DNA from: Apostichopus leukothele
Lineage: Eukaryota > Echinodermata > Holothuroidea > Aspidochirotida > Stichopodidae
DNA length: 20,490 bases
NCBI GenBank assembly: GCA_010014835.2
Contig: JAAAKB020183752.1
Location: 1 to 20,490, forward strand
Reading direction: 5' to 3'
Shown here: positions 8,537-19,000 of the stretch, piece after piece
Layout: each line of letters opens with the position of its first letter
How positions within the stretch are numbered: position 1 is the first letter of the stretch
The notes under the pieces: model-generated
What the model was told of the DNA's origin: nothing
Database searches by the model: none
Seen by the model: only the letters and a program-made list of their open reading frames with translations
Position numbers and translations under genes: made by a program

Positions 8537-8870
8537 GAGGTTATAAACAGCTGTTACTCTGTGTATTTCAAAAGTGTGGCAGGAAAGGGGGAGATAAGGG
8601 GTTTGTATTTTGTTTGGCATTAAAAGGAGACAGAGTGCTCGATGGCCTGGCTTTCACAACTAGATTTTTAAACAGTATAAACAACATTGATCTCATGCCT
8701 GTGGGAAGTTTGATCCACCTAGCCATCATGTTTGGGTGACAATGTGTCAGATTCTTTTTGATTTGTAAATTTGCAGTAATTCTCTCAAATTTTGGTGATG
8801 GGAAACAAAATGACTTCATGATGTGAGCTCAGTACGGCTTATTTCGGTGCCTTGTTGTCTGGCAATCTGC

Positions 8871-8920
8871 AGATGTCCTCACTTTGTCCTCAGATGTCCT
8901 CACAAAGATGTCCTCACAAA
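8871..8920 (+). repeat. Short tandem repeat (agatgtcctcacaa)
   Basis: agatgtcctcac occurs at 8871, and again twice in immediate succession as a 14-bp unit starting about 8892 and 8906. A fourth partial copy (tttgtcctc) lies between the first two. Confidence 0.8.
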
Positions 8921-10223
8921 GTAATTGTTTCTTCACATTAAACAACTGGTATGATCTTCTTCAGGTAGTGGATTCTTTCTTCACAACCTGGCATAACTGT
9001 CACACAAATGTGAATGAGTGGATCCGTTCGTCAGCGTTGATTCTAAAATTCATGTAATCGTATGCTTCTTGTATTCCTGACTTCCATTGACCAAGTTACA
9101 CTTAGTGGAATAGCCTTAGATATCTTACCAGGAAATGGTCACATCAAGTCGCTAAACTACTACTAGGGTCAAGGCATAATTTGGCCATGAAACAAACTTC
9201 ACAGGCCATGACGAAAAGAGAATCGGCATTAATGAAGAACAGTCACAAAATAATTGGCGAGGTCCTTAACTCTGCTAATAATATGGTAGATTTATTTGTA
9301 CACGTATATAGGCTTGTTACTGTTGAGTGATGCCATGTTTAAGTGATGGTCATTTTAACTTTTTAATATATATTTTTTCAATATGCTGCAACATGTGTAT
9401 ATATAGTGTAATGAAAAACAAAATGTTACAATTTAACAGGAAAGATAAAAAAAGTGTAAAACTTAATAGAATACTAGGTTATATCACAAAGAAATTTTAA
9501 GTTTAAAACAAAGCTATAATATGAAGTGATCTTGTGATTTTGTTATGTGGATTAACATGTGAGCATTTTGATTAAGAGGTATTTGCATATTAATTACTTG
9601 GAATTTCAGTATTGGCATTATGGATGAGTTGTGGCTTGGTACCGTTCCAGACTTAACTATTCTTTGAAATAAGCATCCACGATTTAGAGGCTTGGAATGA
9701 GCAAATTAAATGGTGTAATTGTGGGGAAAACATTGACTTGTTTATCATGCACAATAGTGTTCAAATTTGTGTCCAAGTTGTCATATTGTTATGTTAATTT
9801 TTTCCCTTAATCAGTAGACTATTAATCTTTATTTGTGACTTCAAGGAATGACTGAATTATATTAAAAATATAAACTGGAAAATGAAGAAATCTGTACCAC
9901 CTTGAGGCAAAGAAACATTAAAAAAGGTTTTTTCTTAGCTATTCAACTGACCTGTGTTCTCCTTGGCGCTTCTCATTGTATGCTGATGTTACTGATTGAA
10001 ACAGATTTCTTTCACAGGTTTGTTTTAATATTTGTGCTTGTTTCACTAGTCTTAATACATTCTTTGACGTGTGCAGAGTTCAGAGTATAGTAGTAAACTG
10101 AAGTTTATAGCCAGCGGAAATAAGGGTGCTGTAAACCTAGGTCATGGAATATACTTCAATCAATCAAAATTAACTGCTTCGTGGCTTTGAGCATGCTGTG
10201 TGTATCTGGAATTTACATAAGAG

Positions 10224-10229
10224 AATAAA
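10224..10229 (+). terminator. Candidate distal poly(A) signal of USP36
   Basis: AATAAA is followed about 40 bp downstream by the GT-rich gatggtgtgtgtc. This is the best canonical signal on the + strand after the stop codon. It would imply a ~2.2 kb 3' UTR. Confidence 0.35.
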
Positions 10230-11715
10230 AAGAAAGAAATTAACCTTTGACCTGAGAATTGAAAGATGGTGTGTGTCAAAGGTCAGAAGGAGAGTACAAT
10301 ATCTCACAAGATGACAAGGGTCTTTTGCACAAAAGGTAGTCAAACTACAGTTGTTATTAAAAGTGATGACTTTTAAAGAACAACCGTGTTAAACATTTAC
10401 ATTGTGTTTCCAATAATTCGATTATTGTACTCGCTTGTTTCTAAACCATCATTTGTGTCTGACTTTTGTCCGTAGAAGATGTGGGCGTTGGTGGGGAAGA
10501 TGGGTTAGGTTATCCACTGTCATCTCAGGTTAGGCTCGATAGGCTACTGAACTGTCTGTGAAGCATTCCTTGCTTGAAAACTAGTATTTTGTTTTTGAGT
10601 AAAACTGCTTTTTTTGGGAAGACTTTCAGATACCTGATCAATGTAAGAGAACAGTCTTGTTGTGTAGTATGTATAGCAAAGAAGGTGTATGAGGCACTCA
10701 GTTTATAATTTTAATTGGCTTTTGAAATGTTGTCCAACACAGTCCATGTTTCGTGCTTGCCTTCAGATAGTTTCAGCATTTTACCAGGTTTGTTAGACTG
10801 TTGCGTTTTCAGGCAGTTTCACCTGACACTGACCACTTGCATCTTGCAAGAAGTAAACTTTGAACTTGAAAGCAGAAGTTACCACTGCTGTGCAAAGTTC
10901 GTTTTGTGTAAGTTTGTTTGGTGCTATTCAATACTATAATCTCATGACAATAGTCGAGTTTTATTATGAAGTAAAAGTTTTAAACGTTTTGAAAAGTTGT
11001 CAACTTACTCTTGGCAAGTGTTTTAATCCTGACATTGATAGTGTCTTGGCAATTCAGTATTAATAATGGAATTAAATTCATAAATTTCTTCCTTTTGTTC
11101 ATTCACTTGGTGGGGGAAAATGTAGGAATGTTGTGGATAGGTTAATAACTCACTGCAATTCTTAATTGGAGAAACACTTGAACGGTTCTTAAATATTGGT
11201 GTGTCGTTAAACTCCGGTTTTGTGTCGGAATGCTAACACGACAGACTTTAAGCGGACATTACTGCTAACATGTGTGAGAAAGTTAAAGAGGTCATTATAT
11301 ATTTGGATACATCTAATGAAATTAAAAATCTCAGCTGATTTCAAGCGACGTTTGGCTCAAAGGGACTTCATATCATTAGATGGAGACGGACATTGAATTA
11401 TGTTCAGGTTACTCCGATTTGAGGAAAGGTATGGTCAGGGGGAGACATCAACAAACTATTTATATTAAATAGCTAACAGGTTTTACGAGTATTAGTATTA
11501 CCCCCTTAAACTTAAAATTCGTCTAATTGTAGAGTCCTCAACGGTTGTGAGTGGTCGTCCACAGTCTGAATCTACAAGTTAGCATGTTTGTAACTTTGTA
11601 TACTTTAGCAGACTGAATATGGAGGGCCAAGGTAAAGTGGCTTTTACAGTAGTTGATTGCGTTAGCATCTTAATATTTCCCATCATGCAATGACATGATC
11701 ACATGACACATTTTT

Positions 11716-11770
11716 TGTGTTTGTATTTGTGCTGTTTTGTGGTTTGTATTTGTGGTTTGTATTTGTGCTG
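11716..11770 (+). repeat. Tandem (tttgtatttgtgg) repeat
   Basis: tttgtatttgtg units recur: ttgtatttgtgctgttttgtgg, tttgtatttgtgg, tttgtatttgtgct. About three imperfect copies of a ~13-bp unit lie in the spacer. Confidence 0.75.
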
Positions 11771-12109
11771 GGACATTTAGACGAGATGAGAGATGTATTC
11801 AAATCCCAATCTTAGGTTTGTAACATATTTGCGTAACAGATGATCGCGTCCCGACTTAGTTTGCGTATAGTAAAGGCTGCTCAATGTGAAAGTTATTATT
11901 ACCTAAAGCAGTTGATACGTTAATGATGGCCTAACTGTACTATTTTCTGCTGAATTAAAGAGTAAATGCTTCATAATGGGAGTCCCAAACACTGAACTAG
12001 TTTCTTGAGTATATATGCAGGCATGTTGAGCCACAGCTTCTCCAGATGTGCATACTATAACATATGTTAAAACCAGATAAAGTAACACACCCTTAAGAAC
12101 ATAGCCTTT

Positions 12110-12147
12110 GGGAGGAGGAGGGTGGGGGGGCAGAGGAGGGACTGGGG
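12110..12147 (+). other. G-quadruplex motif, + strand
   Basis: G3-N7-G3-N1-G7-N7-G3-N3-G4: five G-runs separated by loops of at most seven bases, in otherwise AT-rich DNA. It sits in the convergent spacer on the USP36 sense strand, about 4 kb beyond its stop. Confidence 0.65.
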
Positions 12148-12943
12148 AATTCTACCAAACCACATACTTTTAGCTTTTGTAATTGTTTCAGAAAACCTTT
12201 ACAATCATCAATTTTTCACCGTATTTTCTTTCTGACAACACTCGCCAATACAAGCCAACAGTATCAGAAATAACTGAACAACTTTTATGTATCGTCAAAA
12301 TTTAACATTATTTGTGTAATCAACATGGTTTAGGTGGGAAATGTTTTGTCACGCCCTACCTAATTTTGAAAATGTGAATCATGCTTGCCTCTTTTGGTGG
12401 AGTAACATGATAATTAAGCAACCAAAGAATTATGATTAGTGAGAATAGCCAGGCCTTTATATTTCTGTGACTAATTGGTTTCGCCTTCTCTTTCCTTTAG
12501 TAGGATTACAAATTGATTTAACCTTCTTTGTTTTTTAAATTGTACTTTTTGTCATGTCTGAATAGTTAGAGCAAACTGCTTCTTAATGCAAAACAATCTA
12601 ATTGTATTATTTTTTTTCAATAATTTATGATAGTTTAGCCAATTCACTGTTATACTCATATGTATAAAAGAATATTTCTTGGGGATGATGTTGCATCCAT
12701 GATGGTGAGAAGAGATCATTGGAAGGAAAATTTAAAGAAAAAAAAACACAGTTTTATGTATGTCTTGGAATGGATGGTATTGTTAAAGAAAATATACACC
12801 ACTTTGGATCATGATATATGAAAATCTTTTTTGAAACTTTTCTTTTCAGCTAAATTTCTTTCTTTGGAAATTTGGTAACTGTCCCCCTGCCCCCTTCCGA
12901 AATACGAAAAACAGTTACTATAGGGGAAGTTAATAACCTTAAG

Positions 12944-13010
12944 GAATGGATAGCTCAATTAACAGAGCATAGGACTAACTGGAATCGTGTTCCAGGTGAT
13001 AGCTGTTTGC
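12944..13010 (+). other. Degenerate tRNA-like segment (possible SINE head)
   Basis: gaatgga-TA-GCTC-aattaaca-GAGC reproduces a tRNA position 8-9 TA and a perfectly paired 4-bp D stem, including the A-box core tagctca. Downstream anticodon and T arms do not pair convincingly. It could be a fossil of a tRNA-derived element or chance. Confidence 0.3.
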
Positions 13011-14082
13011 TCTTGTACAATTATTATCATTGGTATTACCAAAGTCATTTTGCAAGAAAAAACGAAATTAGAACTGGTTAAACTTATACCAGAGATGTTG
13101 ACCAATGCAGGGATTTAAGAATTTTAGGAGGTGGATAACACCTGTTGGCATTATATTGATACAACTTGTAACTACTAGTAACTTTCATTGTGTGCTATGG
13201 GACCAGTGCGTACAGACTTAGTGTAAAGTCAGTTTTACACCATTTTCTACCGTTATTATGCTGTTTTCTACTGTTCAGTTTCTACTGGTTATAAAGTATG
13301 GGAGATCTAACTATTTCAAAAAAAGAAAGCATTTTCCAAGTAAACTTATTAATTGTTAAAAAATGGTAAACAGTTTTTCAAATCATATAGCCATTGTTTC
13401 GGTAATTGTCACCTTATCAATAGCTAAAAGTTGAATCAATGGTTACAAGCTGCAATATTTGCTGATGTTTCAATTAAAATCTCAGACAATGATTGGTTGA
13501 TTATTGTGTAAAGGAATGAAACACACACACACAAAAAAAAGGTATTGTGCAAAAAAAAATAGCAACATGGAACACTGAAAGAAAGAAAATACACACAAAT
13601 TTGAATTTTTCCACAAAAAAACCTATGAATTTCCAAATTTTATTCACCTGCCTTTCTAATATTAATATGATACGAAACAGATAAAAAATACATTATTGCT
13701 AGAATATTTTAATTGTAAAGCCAAAGACTCACCAAGGCATCCCAAATTCTGAGGTATCTAGAATTCTAATAATTTTTTTAATAAAAATGACGTTAATTTT
13801 ATGAAGAAAGAGAATCATTAAGCTTACTTTTCATATCCTAATATATTTACATTGTTAATGTTTGTGATAGGTTGGACGATACCAACCGCAATTGTGAAAT
13901 ACGAGGCTACAGGCCAAATAAGACTGGATAAATTTAACAAATGATATTTCCAATTCAACAAATTCAAATGCTACTACATTTTGCTTTGGGTATTAATGTA
14001 TCATTTTGACTACTTGTAGATTTTATGTACTTATAACCATTCTAATATGAGTAAATGAGTACAGAAAATTAAGTGACAACTG

Positions 14083-14103
14083 CCCCCTCCCCACCCCCTC
14101 CCC
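14083..14103 (-). other. Very compact G-quadruplex motif, - strand (C-rich on +)
   Basis: On + it reads C5-T-C4-A-C5-T-C4; the minus strand therefore has four runs of 4-5 G separated by single-base loops, the most stable type of quadruplex sequence. It lies on the SIRT7 sense strand about 1.6 kb beyond its stop codon. The + strand could form an i-motif. Confidence 0.7.
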
Positions 14104-14861
14104 AAATGTGATTCATTCTTCTGTTTCATGTGTTTATGCAATTTTTTATTTGGAAACCCTTGCAATTTTAGTAATTTTCACAATTCCTGCAGCTTTTTGT
14201 TCAGGGACCTTGGATTATCTTTCTTTCATGGGTGGAGCATGCATGGTATCACCAGTGTGTGACAAATTCAATGCTAGATAATGCAACAGGGCAGACGGCT
14301 ATTGTCTTGATTCGTGATACAATAAGTATATTATATAGCACATCCATCCCAGGGTCCCTGAATTGTTGGCTACTGACTCACACATATTATATTAAATACC
14401 ATATATATATATTAAATAACAAACAAGAAAAGAAGGAAAAAATGAAGAAAAAAAACTGAAAGCAAGCACTGTTACCATTTCAGTATTCTGTACAGTTTCC
14501 CTTCATAGATCTTTTGAATATCACATAAATTGTTTCTGTTAAGTTTCTCTGCTTATTAGATAAATAACTCTTCTGGGTATATGAAGAAATGAAAATATCC
14601 TAGCAAAGTCATCATTCTTTCTATTTCTGTCATTATTATCCTAACAAGGAAAACCAATACAAACCTAGTCTTTTTTAATTGACATCTTGTGGGAAAGGTG
14701 AGTATGATACAGCATATCCAAATGCATAAACCAAAACAGAATGTAGATAATTCTAGTAGCATTTAGGTCATTGAGCAATCAAGAAAATGATAGTAAAGTT
14801 ATATAAAACAGTTTTTGAAAAATTGCAAAGGAATAACAATAGGGATTGTCACCAACTACGA

Positions 14862-14932
14862 AACAGCCTAGCTCAGTTGGTAAATGTCGAATTAGTAACC
14901 ATATGGTCACTAGTTTGAATATCCGATCCTAC
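14862..14932 (+). pseudogene. tRNA-like pseudogene / tRNA-derived SINE head
   Basis: aacagcc-TA-GCTCAGTTGGTAAatgtcg contains a good A box; attagtaacc resembles an anticodon loop carrying AGT (Thr-like); gtcactaGTTTGAATatccg is a B-box-like T arm at normal spacing (71 nt overall). Stem pairing is largely lost, so it is not a working tRNA. Without other copies I cannot tell a tRNA pseudogene from a SINE. Confidence 0.5.
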
Positions 14933-14997
14933 CCAAAGATTCTTGCTCTTTAAAAATTTAAGCTTTATGTTTTGGATAACCACTGCATGATCTATCA

Positions 14998-15003
14998 TTT
15001 ATT
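14998..15003 (-). terminator. Candidate SIRT7 poly(A) signal
   Basis: TTTATT on + is AATAAA on the minus strand. It is the first canonical signal after the SIRT7 stop and would give a 3' UTR of about 0.7 kb. The downstream element is only weakly GT-rich (gcagtggtta). Confidence 0.3.
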
Positions 15004-15727
15004 AAAAAAAAAAGTTAAAAAAAAATGTTTTCAAAGTATGTTGTTTACAACTATTCAAATCCTGAATCTTAGAGATGAAAGTTAACGTCTGTTTCACTGA
15101 TAATGATTGTTCTATAATTGTATAAACATTAGAAAATATTGAACCCATTGAAGAAAAAAATAAAATTCAAAAAATGCTTACATGCAAATTCCCAAACCCT
15201 CACTTTAGTTCTAATTGTGGACCTGTACAACCATAATTAAACCATTGTTGTATCCTTTTGAAAACTAAAACAACAAACAAACCTGGAATGGCACACTGAA
15301 CAGTGCGGAAACCATCTAGTGAAATCTGCAGGTCTGCAAAAAGACTTCCAGTAAAAACGATCCTTTCTGGATGTGGTCTTTGACCTAGCTTAGACTTCCT
15401 GACCTGAGGTACTTAGTTTGTAGCAGATCACAAATTAAGTCAGAATTTACTCCATTATCACTGAAAGTGAGATAGCTGACACAATTCCCTTCCACAGCAA
15501 TTGTAGTCTGTTTCATATCTAACCCCTAGAAAGATGGGTTGACGGATTAACAGTTTTAAGGAGATGTACGCATCATGTGTTAATCAATCCTTTTTTTCTT
15601 CCAAGTTCAAAATGAAGTGTATTCTTAGAAGACGACTGTGAGGGCTATACTACCGAACTCTGAGCCAAGTTCCAGGAGGGCTTCGATAAATCTAACAGCG
15701 ATCATTTCGTGAAGTTTATGGGTAGTA

Positions 15728-16004
15728 TTAACTCTTGGATGATCTTCTACGACTCTGGGAAAGTTTCCGTTTTCTTAAACCTTTGCCAAACCAGCCCGGC
15801 TGAGGAGGATTTTCTTTATCTTTGTCCATTTCTGCTTCTGCTTCTCCATCTTGTTCTTCTCTCTTCAATTCCAGCTCAGAGTCTGCTGATGTTTTTAACA
15901 GTGTCTCACAGGGAGATGGAACCAAACGTAACTCCTTGGTTGAGAATGATGACATCTCCCTCTTTCTAAGACGTGTGGTAAGAGAGAACAAAGGATCGCA
16001 TGAT
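15728..16004 (-). CDS. SIRT7: SIRT7 terminal exon (basic C-terminal tail)
   Basis: The acceptor is tatttatttcag|A; after the split Gln codon it encodes [17 protein letters not shown]. An acidic linker ([14 protein letters not shown]) follows, then [20 protein letters not shown], stop TAA at 15730-15728. GWFG.G..KR.KRK is the SIRT7 C-terminal nucleolar-targeting type sequence. Open frames on + across this exon are antisense shadows. Confidence 0.93.
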
Positions 16005-19000
16005 CTGAAATAAATATAAAGAATAAGAAAAGAAAAAAAACTATGCAGAACTAGAATATTTTGATATGGGAAGCATTTAGATAAACACTTTCCATGGGTT
16101 TTGTTTCATATTCAAGACTGCCATTTTTGATCTCCATAGAACATTAAAGGAATCAAACTAATGTAAAGCTAATTCAATGCAGAAACTTTCAGTTTATAAG
16201 GATTTTTCTTAGTGTTATTCCTCATCTATTTTTGAAATTATATTTGTCAAATCAATGGAAGAATCTTACTGTTTGTATTCTGGAATCTCAAGGCAGAGTT
16301 CACAGCACAGACGTTGTACGACGTCATCGCATCTCCCGTTAATCTTGAGATAGGCCTGGGAATCTTTAGGAGTCCACTGCAAGGAAGGAAAGGGGGTGCT
16401 AAGAATGTAACAATACCAAATGGTAGGAAAGGGTAGAAAATTTACCCCAGGATGTTTGATACGACTGGAGTATAAACACAGCTGAAAATGAATAGTAATG
16501 TTCGCTTCCTAGAGTACCCACTATTCACAAGTGTGCCGACAGAAGTATATATACATAACTTACCCTATAGACCAGGAGTTTTCATAGTTTCTATACTTAT
16601 GTATCCTTGAAACCAGCGAATTAAAGTCATAAAATGCAGTTTCGTAACTGAAAGCATTACTAGGAGCAGTAATGGGGAAAAAAAAAAAATTTGTATTGAA
16701 TGCAGGAACTTTAGAATAATCCAGTTTACGATAAACAGAATTTTAACTGCCACCAGTGACCTTTCTCAAAGGCATGAAATCTAAGGTAAGCCCGAATCCA
16801 TGAGAAAAAGGAAAAAGGAGATACAAAAAAGGAGATAGATACATTTACTGCGACAGCTGGACAAAATATAATCTAATATTATAACTGATTATGGTCTCAT
16901 GTAATTAAAATGATATTAAATGCATCCAATTTGTTTTTTTTCCAACTCAGTGACTACTTTCTTCTCATTTCCACTTCTTACCCTCGTTCTGAGTTGTTAA
17001 AGAATCCTCGAGAAGAGGGTACAACATGCTGTCCTACAGTCTGAACAGAAAATTACCTGCAAATTCACAATACATAGCTTTGGTCTTCTCTGCGGAGGTT
17101 GGTGCGTTCTCCATAAACAGGTGTATTTACGTAATACCTGGTCAGAAGAGACAGGAAAATACAAATGACGGTGGTCAACAAACTAATGCTACAAAACATG
17201 ATGGTTTTCATTGCTGACTTAATATGAAGTCCGAACGTTTGGCTCAAGAAATACATTCTCCTTACTTGAGAAAGTACTACAGAGCAATACTGGAATTAAC
17301 TGAGTACTCACACATGTCCAGATATTGCTTGAGCCCTTTACTGCTTTATATCTCAAGTTTCTTTTAGTGGTTGGTTGTTTTGAAATTGTGCTCTAGGAAG
17401 TGGCAATTTTTACACCTCCAAATCCTTAACAGAACGATAAGGACTACCTTCTTAATGCAGTTTGACCAAAAGGATCACAGTTGCAACATTTTAAGCCACG
17501 TTCCATAATTTGAATGATGTTCAACAAACAGGCACTTCTTAATTTCCATTTATTTTTCTTCTAATAACAGGGCACTTTTAATCTTTTATTTTTTTATTTC
17601 TTCACAAAGAATCCTTTTTCCAATAACAAAAGTTTTTACATAATCAAATTGAATTACATTAAACATGGAAAAAGGACACTTCTAATTATTGAAATGGAGC
17701 ACTGATTTGTGGTTTTCCACAAAGTTAGAGGGAGGGGGGGGGGGTTTATACCCCCTGTACCCCAAGGACTGCTGCCCCGGAACCCATTAATTATGTTAAC
17801 TGACCTTTAAATTTAACCCAAGACATACGATAAGACCAGCTGCTTCCACATTCTCTACGGCACCTTTCCAATTCAGGGGATATTTCACAGAACTTTTCTC
17901 CCCGAAATGCACGATGGTATCTTCTAAGTTTGAGCGGCACCTGTGACATTTCCGTAAGGTGCGATGTCTATGGAACGAGGTCTTCTCTGTCACATCAAAC
18001 GTGCGGATGTACTGCCTCTCTCTAGTACAATTCTTGCAAACCTGATTAAAAACGGAATTTTTACAAGGCTGAAGGTTTTTATAGCTCAAAAACGCAAAGT
18101 GTACTATAGAAGTTCAAATCAATAATCAGGTGAAAATATTCTGTTGGAGAAAATTATGCTACAAGCTTAAAAAAGGTGCTCATGTATAGGGATGTGCTCA
18201 GGAATATTGGAGTGCCGGGGCCAAATTGTACGGTAGAGTGACCCACGTCCTGGGGGGAGGCGTCTAAGGGGTGGGGGTGTCCCTTTATATAGTAACATGG
18301 CCTTATAAATGCCTACCTTCTACAAGAAGTTGGAGGAAAATATTATAACAAAGTTTAAATTACTAAAAGTTAATGAAATCTATCACATCATAATGTCTGA
18401 GCAATATGAGATAATTTTCTTTATGTTTTTGTAACAGTTTATCGCCAAGACTCACCATCTTCATATTTGCATGAACAAAAAAAAGAACTATTAATTGAAA
18501 TAAACCAATAAAATCACCAAATACAATGACTCACCTCAATGAACATATTGCCATGAATTTCTGAAAGGGATTCTTGAGGTAGGCCGCTACGTAAGTGAAG
18601 GCCGTCACAGTTTTGAGAAACGACATGTTTGACCTGAACATTGAAAGAGAATTCAGAGGAAAAGATTCTTCACAATTACAGTTTACGTTTTTAAGACAGA
18701 CCTTGAAGGAATGCTGTTAATAAAGTAATATAGTCTAGATTAAGAACTCCAAAACAGGTTTGCACTTGATGTGATTACATCTTAGTCTAGTATAACAAAG
18801 CTCCCTATACACTTATCAATCATTTTGCACAACTTCTATATTTTATGAAACCTTACCAGACCTTCCTGGTATAACTTGAGGATTCCCATATGAGCTGTTG
18901 TAGGACAGGCATCAACGATTGAGGTAGGTCTAAGGAAGAAAAAAAGAAGAAAACAGAGATTAAAATATACAAATTATTCCAAACAATAATTTGTTTAACA

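Larger units (their letters stand above)
8384..11700. other. USP36 3' flank / convergent spacer, left half
   Basis: AT-rich sequence without recognisable coding exons. Small open frames (for example 9902-10090 and 10715-11063 on +, 8568-8819 on -) lack domain similarity, splice support or compositional bias. It contains the short repeat at 8871-8920 and the candidate poly(A) signals listed separately. Confidence 0.7.
11771..15727. other. Convergent spacer, right half (SIRT7 3' flank)
   Basis: AT-rich non-coding sequence. It holds two strong quadruplex motifs (12110-12147 and 14083-14103), two tRNA-like segments, a short (AC)n run near 13520-13534 and a (TA)n run near 14401-14412. SIRT7 3' UTR must occupy the right-hand end. 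No coding exon could be supported on either strand. Confidence 0.7.

Noticed and set aside
8871-8920. CRISPR-like or regulatory array
   Set aside because: Only three to four 14-bp copies without unique spacers in a eukaryotic spacer; an ordinary short tandem repeat.
9902-11063. Several small + strand open frames in the spacer
   Set aside because: Short, hydrophobic or low-complexity translations with no domain, no splice context and no codon bias; expected by chance in AT-rich DNA of this length.
15709-16013. Plus-strand open frames across the SIRT7 last exon
   Set aside because: The minus strand gives a clear SIRT7 C-terminus with a matching acceptor; the + frames are antisense shadows.
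17065-17256. 63-codon minus-strand open frame overlapping SIRT7 exon 8
   Set aside because: It reads a different frame; the real exon (17057-17137) aligns with SIRT7 and fits both splice phases.
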